Assembly (NCBI RefSeq): GCF_018332515.1
Contig: NZ_BOQD01000064.1
Location: 1-40,978, forward strand
Reading direction: 5' to 3'
From: Bacillus hominis
Lineage (GTDB): Bacteria; Bacillota; Bacilli; Bacillales; Bacillaceae_G
DNA: 40,978 bases
Shown: positions 7,716 through 15,296 of the stretch, one piece after another
Position numbering within the stretch: position 1 is the stretch's first letter
How the letters are laid out: each line of letters opens with the position of its first letter
Position numbers and translations under genes: made by a program
The notes under the pieces: generated by a model
Database searches by the model: none
Seen by the model: the letters and a program-made list of their open reading frames with translations, nothing else
What the model was told of the DNA's origin: nothing

Positions 7716-8649
7716 AAAACTGCATCTTTGTTAATACAACTGTAAAAATTGTTTTTTCATACGGCTTACTAGAAAGATGAATTTCTCCATCCATCGCTTC
7801 CACAAGTCTTTTCGTAATCGTTAACCCTAGACCGCTTCCTTGGTACAATCTATTTCTCGAATCTTCAAGTGTGTACATACGCTCAAACACTTTATCAATA
7901 TGAGATTCATCAATTCCTTTCCCTTTATCCCATACGTCTATATACACACTCGTTTCATCATCTCTTAACGTCATACCGAGTGTCTTTCCATCGTCTCCAT
8001 ATGTAATCGCATTTGATATTAAATTATTCAACACTCTGCCTAATACGTCTACATTTCCAAGTGCATATATATTTCTTTCTGGTATATCGATATGAACATG
8101 AAAACCTTTCGTCGTCACTAAATCATAAAAAGATAAAATCTTTTCGCGACAAACTTCATTCATATTTACTTTTGTTATCTCGATTGCCTTGTCACCAGAT
8201 TCTAATTTTGCCAAATCAAAAAACTTATGAATCAGTTCCATCACTTCTAGTGTTTTTACATGCACTTTTTCAAGTAATATTTGCTGCTCTTCTTCATTTA
8301 TCGTTTTATCCTTATTTAACATTTCAGTATATCCAAGAATAACGGTTAGTGGTGTTTTTAAATCATGTGAAATATTTGAAAGCATTTTTCTCATCGAAAT
8401 TTCTACTTTCGCATGATCTGCATTCGTTTTCTGTTTAGCATCTAATAATTGATTAATTGCTACTAATAACTTTTGTAATTCTAGATCATCTGTCATAATT
8501 AATAGCTTCTCACCAGTTTGTTCTTTTACAATTCGATTTAACTTCTCATACGTGTAGCGTAAATTCCTACTACTATTTTTCCTAATTTTATATTGCACGT
8601 AAATAACGATCAGCAATATAATAATCACCACTGTTAAAAATACAACCAT
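7714..8649 (-). CDS. sensor histidine kinase, YcbM-like
   Basis: 311 residues. A single N-terminal membrane segment (residues 2-20) and no extracellular sensor domain, so it is likely to sense within or through the membrane or via the transporter. HisKA box SNISHDLKTP with phospho-acceptor His95, N box NNLISNAITY, G1 DKGKGID and G2 GSGLGLTIT of the HATPase domain. The length equals that of B. subtilis YcbM as I recall it. It starts 1 nt after the response-regulator stop, so the two genes are translationally coupled. Confidence 0.88.
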   Translation of the reverse strand: MVVFLTVVIIILLIVIYVQYKIRKNSSRNLRYTYEKLNRIVKEQTGEKLLIMTDDLELQKLLVAINQLLDAKQKTNADHAKVEISMRKMLSNISHDLKTPLTVILGYTEMLNKDKTINEEEQQILLEKVHVKTLEVMELIHKFFDLAKLESGDKAIEITKVNMNEVCREKILSFYDLVTTKGFHVHIDIPERNIYALGNVDVLGRVLNNLISNAITYGDDGKTLGMTLRDDETSVYIDVWDKGKGIDESHIDKVFERMYTLEDSRNRLYQGSGLGLTITKRLVEAMDGEIHLSSKPYEKTIFTVVLTKMQF

Positions 8650-8650
8650 A

Positions 8651-9343
8651 CTACATCACTTCCAACTTATAGCCGATGCCCCATAATGTTTTAATATATT
8701 CTGGATTAGATGGATCACTTTCAATTTTCTCACGTAATCTTCTCATATGAACATTAATAACATTATCATCACCATAATATTCTTCATTCCAAACAAGCGT
8801 ATATATTTGCGCTTTCGTAAAAACACGATTTTGATTCTTCACGAATAGCTTTAAAATCTCAAATTCTTTTAAAGTAAGTTTAAGCTGTCTTCCCTTTTTC
8901 TCCACAGTAAAATTAATTGGGTCAATTATTAAATCACCAATCTGAATGGCCTCATCTTTTGATTCCACAGCTGAATACTTTGTAGACCTCCGAATACCCG
9001 CTTTTACACGTGCAGCTAGTTCAATCATAGAAAACGGCTTACAAATATAGTCATCTGCTCCAAGTCCTAATCCAACAGCTTTATCAACATCTGTATCTTT
9101 TGCCGACATCATTAAAATCGGAACAGCACTCTTCTCACGAATAATTCTTACAACCTCTAATCCATCTAACTTCGGCATCATAATATCAAGAATAATTAAA
9201 TCAAATGATGATTTTAAAAAGGATGATACGCCTTCTTCACCATCAGATGCGATTGTAATTTGAAAGCCTTCTTTTACCAAGTACTTTTCAACCATCTCTT
9301 GAATTGAGATATCGTCTTCAACTAATAAAATATGATGTGACAT
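8651..9343 (-). CDS. OmpR-family response regulator, YcbL-like
   Basis: 230 residues. Receiver domain 1-120 with the acidic pair at residues 10-11, phosphorylation site Asp53 in 'LIILDIMMPKLDG' and conserved Lys102 in 'YICKPFS'. The C-terminal winged helix (residues ~133-228) contains 'LTLKEFEILKLFVKNQNRVFT' and the recognition block 'VINVHMRRLREKI'. It pairs with the kinase immediately downstream and probably activates the exporter operon through the direct repeats near 7648-7676. A weak promoter candidate (TTTCCA, 17 nt, TACAAT on the minus strand) lies about 35-70 nt upstream of the ATG. Confidence 0.9.
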   Translation of the reverse strand: MSHHILLVEDDISIQEMVEKYLVKEGFQITIASDGEEGVSSFLKSSFDLIILDIMMPKLDGLEVVRIIREKSAVPILMMSAKDTDVDKAVGLGLGADDYICKPFSMIELAARVKAGIRRSTKYSAVESKDEAIQIGDLIIDPINFTVEKKGRQLKLTLKEFEILKLFVKNQNRVFTKAQIYTLVWNEEYYGDDNVINVHMRRLREKIESDPSNPEYIKTLWGIGYKLEVM

Positions 9344-9512
9344 ATATCTATCCCCTTTTTTACAAACATTAACAATTCAATTGTATCGTAACGAATGAAT
9401 GCTGGAAAGAATTATATGAATTTTCAAACCAACTTCCCTTCCTTCCTTAACAATGATATGATGAAATTCACTACTATTGTTCATAATTAACTTTATATAA
9501 AGGAGACTTATC

Positions 9513-9686
9513 ATGTCAGAAAACAAAAAAGTAAGCTTAGCTGATTTAATGCGCGAACAACTTGCGAAGAAAAAGCAAGGAAATGGAAACAGTTCAAATA
9601 ATGGAAATCAAAGCCAAGCAACGAAAAAATTACAAAACCAACAAACGAAGAAAACAAACAACCAACGTAGACGTACAGGTGTATAA
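9513..9686 (+). CDS. 57-aa basic, Gln/Asn-rich protein upstream of ywbE
   Basis: ATG 9513 after AGGAG, 57 codons, TAA at 9684-9686. The product starts MSENKKVSLADLMREQLAKKKQG and continues with a low-complexity Asn/Gln/Lys tail ending NNQRRRTGV. The stop codon is directly followed by the ATG of ywbE, so the two are translationally coupled. The N-terminal ~18 residues look helical and the rest disordered. Very basic, so possibly nucleic-acid or ribosome associated (inference). I do not recognise a named family. Confidence 0.75.
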   Translation: MSENKKVSLADLMREQLAKKKQGNGNSSNNGNQSQATKKLQNQQTKKTNNQRRRTGV

Positions 9687-9881
9687 ATGAACGGGCAAAA
9701 ACGATCTAACATCGCATCAGGTCTTGAAGTTGATATTGTGTTAAAACAAGATCAACGAACTGGCAAATTAACACGTGGAATTGTAAAAGATATTTTAACT
9801 AACTCACCTTCTCATCCGCACGGTATTAAAGTACGATTGCAGGACGGGCAAGTTGGTAGAGTCCAAAATATCGTTCAATAA
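9687..9881 (+). CDS. ywbE: YwbE family protein
   Basis: 64 residues: 'MNGQKRSNIASGLEVDIVLKQDQ' followed by 'RGIVKDILTNSPSHPHGIKVRLQDG' is the pattern of the YwbE (DUF2196) family, a small protein widespread in Firmicutes with a beta-barrel-like fold and no established function. It starts right after the stop of the 57-aa ORF. The convergent gene at 9922-11121 encodes an RlmI-like methyltransferase, matching the ywbD-ywbE neighbourhood of B. subtilis. Confidence 0.85.
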   Translation: MNGQKRSNIASGLEVDIVLKQDQRTGKLTRGIVKDILTNSPSHPHGIKVRLQDGQVGRVQNIVQ

Positions 9882-9923
9882 GAAAAAGGAGCTCAAGTAA
9901 ACTCGAGCTCCTTTTTCTTTATT
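9880..9923. terminator. bidirectional terminator between ywbE and methyltransferase gene
   Basis: Perfect 15-bp stem at 9880-9894 and 9905-9919 with a 10-nt loop. A-rich on the left arm and T-rich on the right, so it can serve both converging genes. Confidence 0.85.
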
Positions 9924-11121
9924 AACCTTTAATTTTCTCGATGAAAACTACTTTTAAATAGTCTCCTTCTTTAAACTGATCAATTGTACGAAAATCTTCC
10001 GGTAAAGAATGTTCTTCTAATATTTTATACTTACCGTTCATTTCTTTAAATGCAGTATCGATAAAGCCTTTAAACTTTTTCATATCGAATGCACTGCAAT
10101 TTGTAGAAGCCACGATAATACCGTTATTTTCTGTAATGGCAATTGTTTCTTTTAATAAATTTTTATAATCTTTCGCTGCACTAAATGTATATTTTTTCGA
10201 ACGTGCAAAACTCGGTGGATCTAGTACAACCATATCAAATTTCATCTTTTTCTTAGCTGCATATTTAAAGTAAAGAAATACATCTTCTACAATAATATCT
10301 TGTGCTTCGTAATCAATTTCATTTACACTAAACTGCTCAATCGTTTTACTTAAACTACGATTTGCAAGGTCAACACTCGTTGTTTTACTTGCGCCGCCAA
10401 GCGCTGCAAATACAGAGAAAGCCCCAGTATAAGAGAACATATTTAAAACAGTTCTTCCTTGTGCATACTTATCGCGAATTTGTTTTCGAACGTTACGCTG
10501 ATCTAAAAATACACCAACCATCGCCCCGTCATTTAAATATACTGCAAAGTTCACACCATTCTCTTTTACGATAAGTGGGAACTCACCGCGCTCTCCTGCT
10601 ACGAAATCATCACCTTCAATGTATTTCCCTTTCGTATCAAAACGCTTTTTCTCATAAATACCTTTAAAGTTTGCTACTTTTTGAAGCGCCGCTATGATTT
10701 CATCTCTAAAAGTATAGATTCCTTCACTATACCAGCTCACTACATAATAACCATCATAATAATCGATGATTAAACCGCCAAGGCCATCACCTTCGCCATT
10801 TAGGGCACGGAATGCCGTTGTGTCATTTGACTTATAAAAATGTTTTCGTTTATGTAAAGCAGATTTTATTTTACTTTCAAAGAAATCCTGATTAATTTGC
10901 TCTTTCTCTTTTCTCGTTAAAATCCAGCCATACCCTTTATTTTGTTTTCCATAATAGCCTTTTCCGATAAATTGGTTCTTCTCATCTACTACTTTGATGA
11001 TTGTCCCTTCTTCACGTACATCATTTAAATTTTGAATTGCATCTTTTAAAATAAGTGGATATCCACTTTTAATTTCTTTTATAAACTTCGGTTTTATTTT
11101 TATAGTTACTTCAGATCGCAT
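9922..11121 (-). CDS. class I SAM-dependent rRNA methyltransferase, RlmI/YwbD-like
   Basis: 399 residues. An N-terminal PUA domain (about 3-75, RNA binding), a central RlmI-specific beta-rich part, and a Rossmann methyltransferase domain with SAM motif I 'VLNMFSYTGAFSVFAA' and motif IV 'DMVVLDPPSFARSK', followed by 'STNCSAF'. RlmI of E. coli makes 5-methylcytosine in 23S rRNA; the length and domain order fit that family, but the target nucleotide in Bacillus is not shown by sequence. ATG 11121 follows AGGAAG. Two hairpins lie just upstream. Confidence 0.85.
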   Translation of the reverse strand: MRSEVTIKIKPKFIKEIKSGYPLILKDAIQNLNDVREEGTIIKVVDEKNQFIGKGYYGKQNKGYGWILTRKEKEQINQDFFESKIKSALHKRKHFYKSNDTTAFRALNGEGDGLGGLIIDYYDGYYVVSWYSEGIYTFRDEIIAALQKVANFKGIYEKKRFDTKGKYIEGDDFVAGERGEFPLIVKENGVNFAVYLNDGAMVGVFLDQRNVRKQIRDKYAQGRTVLNMFSYTGAFSVFAALGGASKTTSVDLANRSLSKTIEQFSVNEIDYEAQDIIVEDVFLYFKYAAKKKMKFDMVVLDPPSFARSKKYTFSAAKDYKNLLKETIAITENNGIIVASTNCSAFDMKKFKGFIDTAFKEMNGKYKILEEHSLPEDFRTIDQFKEGDYLKVVFIEKIKG

Positions 11122-11141
11122 GTAATGTCTTCCTTTCCATT

Positions 11142-11200
11142 TGAATGCTTTCTATTAATAGGAAGCATTTAAAAAACGAGGCTGAAAAACAGCCTCGTTT
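11142..11200 (-). other. two hairpins upstream of the methyltransferase gene
   Basis: The inner hairpin (about 11142-11170) pairs aatgctttcta with taggaagcatt. The outer one is a perfect 11-bp stem aaacgaggctg / cagcctcgttt (11174-11200) followed on the minus strand by a T-run, as in an intrinsic terminator. No minus-strand gene lies directly upstream, so it may be an attenuator of the methyltransferase leader or simply block read-through. Confidence 0.5.
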
Positions 11201-11287
11201 CACTATACCATATTATTGCTTTGCTAGTACAACTAGCTCATTTCCTAGCATAACTGCTATTTATTTATATAAAAACTATAATTATAA

Positions 11288-11316
11288 TTGACAACGATAA
11301 TGAAATTCATTATCAT
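11288..11316 (+). promoter_or_regulatory. isdG promoter with embedded Fur box
   Basis: -35 TTGACA at 11288-11293, 17-nt spacer, -10 TATCAT at 11311-11316. The 19-bp Fur box gataatgaaattcattatc at 11296-11314 fills the spacer and overlaps the -10. It is a perfect 9-1-9 inverted repeat and matches 17 of 19 positions of the classic Fur consensus. Strong evidence that isdG is transcribed on its own under iron repression. Confidence 0.88.
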
Positions 11317-11370
11317 TTAAAGTATATGAAACGATGAAAATAATGGTAGATTTATAGGAGGAATAAAGAA

Positions 11371-11694
11371 ATGATTATTGTTACAAATACATCTAAAATT
11401 ACGAAGGGTGACGCACATAAATTAATTGAGCGCTTTAATAAAGTAGGTAAAGTTGAAACGATGCCCGGTTTCTTAGGATTAGAAGTTCTTCTAACTGAAA
11501 ATACAGTTGATTATGACGAAGTGACGATTAGCACTCGTTGGAATGCAAAAGAAGATTTTCAGGGTTGGACGAAGAGCACTGCCTTTAAAGATGCACATTC
11601 ACACCGCGGTGGATTACCAGACTTTATTATCGATAATAAAATCTCATTCTATGATGTTAAAATTGTCCGCATGCCAATTGCTGCGGCTCAATAA
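11371..11694 (+). CDS. isdG: heme-degrading monooxygenase IsdG
   Basis: 107 residues, the usual size of the IsdG/IsdI family (ABM fold, cytoplasmic dimer). The catalytic triad known from Staphylococcus aureus is present: Asn6 in 'IVTNTSK', Trp66 in 'FQGWTKS', His76 in 'KDAHSHRG' (the heme ligand). It opens heme to release iron in the cytoplasm, the final step after Isd import. It lies convergent to the isd operon, with its own Fur-box promoter, an AGGAGG site 9 nt before the ATG, and its own terminator. The SAMA-like C-terminal end typical of longer homologs is not obvious. Confidence 0.93.
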   Translation: MIIVTNTSKITKGDAHKLIERFNKVGKVETMPGFLGLEVLLTENTVDYDEVTISTRWNAKEDFQGWTKSTAFKDAHSHRGGLPDFIIDNKISFYDVKIVRMPIAAAQ

Positions 11695-11711
11695 ATTCGG
11701 TTTTAGTAATT

Positions 11712-11766
11712 GGTATAGAAGTATGAGAAGTAATACATCTTCTCTACTTCTATACCTTTTCTTTTT
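11712..11766 (+). terminator. terminator after isdG
   Basis: Perfect 12-bp stem ggtatagaagta / tacttctatacc (11712-11723, 11745-11756), extended inward by gagaag / cttctc with a bulge, then a long pyrimidine/T tract. Works for the plus strand; the minus side lacks a T-run, so srtB termination is not explained by it. Confidence 0.8.
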
Positions 11767-12531
11767 TCAACTTCTTTTCACCAACTTCGCATGCACGACT
11801 AGTCTACCAGCCTCTGGATCCAGTGCATAATCACACGTTGAAAGTGTTAAAATTTGATCATCCGCTGTCACTTTTGTATCTGGTTTATAGAGTGACCTAT
11901 CCTTAATTTTTTCTAGAAAAGATGCATAGTCTTCATCGCTTCCAAAATCCGTTTCAATATAATAGAAATCAGTTGTCGTTGTATATACTGAAAATACTTC
12001 TACATCGTATCCTTCAAACAAAGTATCGTAATACAATTTACGATGAGACATAAAAAAATCTTCTTCTAGCATTTTTTTAAGACTCCCAAACATAGAACCG
12101 TCTTTCATACGATGTCCGTATAAAATCGTATTTCGATTTTGCGATTTCATATCGTTGCGATGATCCATAAAAATACTGCCTGCCCTCATATCCTCGCCTT
12201 TATAATTACGATACAAATAGTAATCATTATCTTTCGCTTGAACAATCGGATAATTAATTTGCGTATCATCCATCGTAATCCATCCAACTATTTCTGGATT
12301 AATTTTTTGTAAAGCTTGAAACTGCGCACGTACTGCTCCATCTGATGACTTTTCTTCCATCGGACTCCTTTGATAAATATCTTGCGCTTCAGCCATTACT
12401 TTTCGATTTTCATAGTAATCCATAAACATCCCGCCTAATTCATATACGGAGTAGAAAAAGATGCCTAAAAAAACAACTGTAAGTATTCTTTGAAAAAAGG
12501 AATTCTTTTTCTTTTCTTTCTTGCCGCTCAA
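11767..12531 (-). CDS. srtB: class B sortase SrtB
   Basis: 254 residues, one N-terminal membrane anchor (about 14-32) and an outside sortase barrel. Catalytic residues are His140 (ILYGHRMKDGSMF), Cys233 (TLSTCDYALDPE) and Arg243 (GRLVVHAKL), the same numbers as I recall for B. anthracis SrtB. Class B sortases of isd loci link NPxTG-type proteins such as IsdC to peptidoglycan. The start is TTG 12531 preceded by GAGGTGAT. Last gene of the isd operon, downstream of the ATPase gene. Confidence 0.93.
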   Translation of the reverse strand: MSGKKEKKKNSFFQRILTVVFLGIFFYSVYELGGMFMDYYENRKVMAEAQDIYQRSPMEEKSSDGAVRAQFQALQKINPEIVGWITMDDTQINYPIVQAKDNDYYLYRNYKGEDMRAGSIFMDHRNDMKSQNRNTILYGHRMKDGSMFGSLKKMLEEDFFMSHRKLYYDTLFEGYDVEVFSVYTTTTDFYYIETDFGSDEDYASFLEKIKDRSLYKPDTKVTADDQILTLSTCDYALDPEAGRLVVHAKLVKRS

Positions 12532-12574
12532 ATTATCACCTCAAAACGGATTTCCAAAGGGATTTAGCCGCCTA

Positions 12575-13345
12575 TCAAATCCCCATTGGTACCATATACA
12601 ACCCTGTATCTTCATCGTATTTCACAACGACCTCTACGCCATATATGTTCTTAATCATATCTTCTGTTACAACATCATTTGGCGTACCTTTCGTAACTAT
12701 TTCTCCATCTTTCATAACGATAATATGATCGCTATAACGGATCGCTTGATTAATGTCATGTAATACCATAACAATCGTTAAACCATGTACTTCATTTAAC
12801 TCTTTCACTAACTCTAATATTTCAAGCTGATAGTAAATATCTAAATACGTCGTCGGTTCGTCTAAAAACAGCATGGGCGTATTTTGCGCTAAAGTCATCG
12901 CAATCCAAACACGTTGCCTTTCTCCACCAGATAATGCATGTATTGGCTTATCACGCTTATCTTGCAGTCTCGTACACGTCAATGCTCTTTCGATTGCTTC
13001 GCTATCCTCGTCAGTTTGTGTAGAAAAAATATTTTTATATGGCATACGCCCAAAACTCGTCAATTTTTCAACTGTAATATCTGCTGGCGCCTCATTTTGC
13101 TGATGAACGACCGCTAGCTTTCTAGCAAATTCTTTCGGCTTATACTGACTAATAGCTTTCCCATCTAGCATTACTTCTCCACTACGGGGATTATGATTTC
13201 GCGACATAACACCTAGTAATGTTGATTTCCCACAACCATTTGGACCAATAATTGTTGTAATTTTTCCAAGCTCTATTTCACTACTAACAGACTTTAAACG
13301 ATCCGTTACATTATCATAAGAAAAGGTTACATTTTTAATTTCCAT
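12575..13345 (-). CDS. heme ABC transporter ATPase of the isd operon
   Basis: 256 residues from ATG 13345; an upstream in-frame GTG at 13357 lacks room for a ribosome binding site. The ATG overlaps the end of isdF, giving translational coupling. FepC/FhuC-type ATPase: Walker A GPNGCGKST, Q-loop 'LAVVHQQNEAPADITV', signature ALSGGERQR, Walker B 'MLFLDEPTTYLD', H-loop 'VLHDINQA'. It powers IsdF and may also serve the permease at 1567-3603, which has no ATPase gene beside it (inference). Confidence 0.88.
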   Translation of the reverse strand: MEIKNVTFSYDNVTDRLKSVSSEIELGKITTIIGPNGCGKSTLLGVMSRNHNPRSGEVMLDGKAISQYKPKEFARKLAVVHQQNEAPADITVEKLTSFGRMPYKNIFSTQTDEDSEAIERALTCTRLQDKRDKPIHALSGGERQRVWIAMTLAQNTPMLFLDEPTTYLDIYYQLEILELVKELNEVHGLTIVMVLHDINQAIRYSDHIIVMKDGEIVTKGTPNDVVTEDMIKNIYGVEVVVKYDEDTGLYMVPMGI

Positions 13346-14318
13346 GAACTCGATCACTCTTTCTAAGCAAGAATATTAAGAACGGACCACCGATAACTGC
13401 CATAATCGTTGCCGCTGGAATTTCATTAGGCGGTACGATAAGCCTGCCAATTGTGTCCGCTGTTAAAATTAATAACGCACCTGCAAGGGCTGAAAATGGA
13501 ATAAGTACTTTATGATCTGATCCAACCAATTGCCTTGAAATATGCGGGATAAGTAACCCAACAAAAGCGATAACGCCCGCAATTGCAGTTGATACAGCTG
13601 CTAAAAGCACAGCAATGGCAGAAATGATAAGGCGTACCCTCGTCACGTGAAGTCCAAGGTTTTTAGCCGTTTTATCTTGTAAAGATAATAAATTACACCA
13701 TGCCCCTACAAACAGTGCAAGTATAAGGCCAATTGATCCATATGTAACAAGTACTTCCACATCGCTCCATGTCTTCATTGTTATATTAGATGTTGTCGTC
13801 TGTTTAATACTTTTAATAAAATATCCGCAAATCGTAACGAAAGATTCATTTAAACCAGTAAACATCGCATTAATCGCAATACCGATTAAAATGATGCGTA
13901 GCGGACTTAAACCTGATTTCCAAGAAAACGAATAAACGAGATAACAAGCAAACGCACCGCCTAAAAATGCGAATAGTGGTGTCCAGAAAAAGAACTGAGG
14001 AAATAGCGTAATAATAACAAGCGTCATAAAACTGGCCCCCGAAGATATCCCGATAACCCCAGCATCCGCAAGTGGATTTTTCATAACTGCTTGGAAAAGC
14101 ACACCAGAAACAGCAAGTGCTGCTCCAGTGAAAAGTGCAATAATAATGCGCGGGAAACGTAAATCTTTAATGACTTCAACATCTTCATTTGTCCCTGTAA
14201 ATATACCTTGTAAAAGATCAATGACACCTATTTCTAAACTACCTTTCACAGCAGATACAGTAGTCATAATAACTAGTAATACTGTGACGATGAAGAAACT
14301 CCAAAATTTTTTATTCAT
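13335..14318 (-). CDS. isdF: heme ABC transporter permease IsdF
   Basis: 327-residue FecCD/BtuC-type permease with nine to ten membrane segments. It carries 'NPLADAGVIGISSGASF', the conserved loop after the early membrane segments, and 'GVIAFVGLLIPHISRQLVG', the coupling helix that contacts the ATPase. Located between the IsdE lipoprotein gene and the ATPase gene, so it should form a dimeric channel importing heme (or heme iron) across the membrane. ATG 14318 has AAGGAAG upstream. Confidence 0.9.
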   Translation of the reverse strand: MNKKFWSFFIVTVLLVIMTTVSAVKGSLEIGVIDLLQGIFTGTNEDVEVIKDLRFPRIIIALFTGAALAVSGVLFQAVMKNPLADAGVIGISSGASFMTLVIITLFPQFFFWTPLFAFLGGAFACYLVYSFSWKSGLSPLRIILIGIAINAMFTGLNESFVTICGYFIKSIKQTTTSNITMKTWSDVEVLVTYGSIGLILALFVGAWCNLLSLQDKTAKNLGLHVTRVRLIISAIAVLLAAVSTAIAGVIAFVGLLIPHISRQLVGSDHKVLIPFSALAGALLILTADTIGRLIVPPNEIPAATIMAVIGGPFLIFLLRKSDRVHGN

Positions 14319-14345
14319 CTCAATCTTCCTTTATCTATACATGCA

Positions 14346-15227
14346 TCATGGATACATCATTTTCTTTAATTCATCTAGAGCTTCAAGAGCCGCTAAATTC
14401 CCTGTTGTTCCAAATAAACGCTCTTCCAAATCGTAAACTCTATTATTTTTAACTGCGGCAAAATGCTTCCAAATATCATTCGTTTTAAATTCCTTATCAA
14501 ACATTTTCACAACTTCATCTGGCATACCATGTGCTGCACGTAAAATAATATCTGGGTCAGCTTTTTTTAAATACTCTGTGTTAGAAGCTAAATACTCTAC
14601 TTTCTCACCTTGCACGATATTTTTACCACCTAGTTGTTTTACTAAATCCCCAATATATGAGTGTTCTGTCGCAACTAAATAACTTCCAGGCACTCCAAGT
14701 AAAATAAGGACTGTCGGTTCTTTCTTCCCTTTTACTTGTTTTTGAATGTCTGCAACCTTGTTATCAAACTTTGTTACAACTGCTTCAGCCTGTTTCTCAC
14801 GCCCATATTTTTTACCGAGTTCTGTAATTGAGTTTTGCATGTTTTTTAAACTCGTTAAATTTAAAAAGTTTGCTTTAATGCCCGCTTCATTAAAAACTGG
14901 CTTCAACTCATATTCAAGCGTCGTAACAGATAATACTTCTGATGGTTTCATTGATTTTACTTTTTCCATATCAGGGCTCATCGGATTTCCAACATCCGGT
15001 AAGCCTTTATAACGCTTCGGTAATGTTTTATAACTAGTCGGAACACCAATTAAATCTACTTCTAACGCATCCATAATTTCAGTCACGGCGACTGTAGTTG
15101 CAATAACACGTTCCTCACTACTACTCTTTACCTTTTTCGCCGTTTCTTTTTTTGGTGATGAGCACCCAGCTATACTAAATAAAAGAATGATAGCCATTAA
15201 TACACTCGCGATTTTCTTCACTCTCAA
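14346..15227 (-). CDS. isdE: heme-binding lipoprotein IsdE
   Basis: 293 residues. Lipoprotein signal with lipobox SIAGC (Cys22), then a class III binding fold: 'ERVIATTVAVTEIMDALEVDLIGVPTSYKTLPKRYKG', and 'MKPSEVLSVTTLEYELKPVFNEAG' between the lobes. In S. aureus IsdE a Met and a His ligate heme; candidates here are Met78-region 'GNPMSPDMEKV' and His in 'RAAHGMPDE' by position, not verified. It receives heme from the NEAT proteins and passes it to IsdF. TTG 15227 has AAAGGAG at good spacing; a GTG two codons later is a possible alternative. A strong hairpin separates it from the five-NEAT gene. Confidence 0.88.
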   Translation of the reverse strand: MRVKKIASVLMAIILLFSIAGCSSPKKETAKKVKSSSEERVIATTVAVTEIMDALEVDLIGVPTSYKTLPKRYKGLPDVGNPMSPDMEKVKSMKPSEVLSVTTLEYELKPVFNEAGIKANFLNLTSLKNMQNSITELGKKYGREKQAEAVVTKFDNKVADIQKQVKGKKEPTVLILLGVPGSYLVATEHSYIGDLVKQLGGKNIVQGEKVEYLASNTEYLKKADPDIILRAAHGMPDEVVKMFDKEFKTNDIWKHFAAVKNNRVYDLEERLFGTTGNLAALEALDELKKMMYP

Positions 15228-15256
15228 TCACCACTCCTTTCAGTACAATATGAAAC

Positions 15257-15290
15257 GAGTCTTGATGCATGAAACCATGCATCAAGACTC
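15257..15290 (-). terminator. hairpin between the five-NEAT gene and isdE
   Basis: Perfect 15-bp stem at 15257-15271 and 15276-15290 with a 4-nt loop. The following minus-strand bases (GTTTCATATTG) are only mildly T-rich, so it may be a leaky terminator or an mRNA-stabilising hairpin that lowers transport-gene expression relative to the NEAT genes. Confidence 0.65.
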
Positions 15291-15296
15291 CAAATT

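Noticed and set aside
9513-9686. Possible leader peptide or sporulation SASP
   Set aside because: Sequence has neither SASP motifs nor attenuator-type codon runs; it is reported only as a small basic protein coupled to ywbE.
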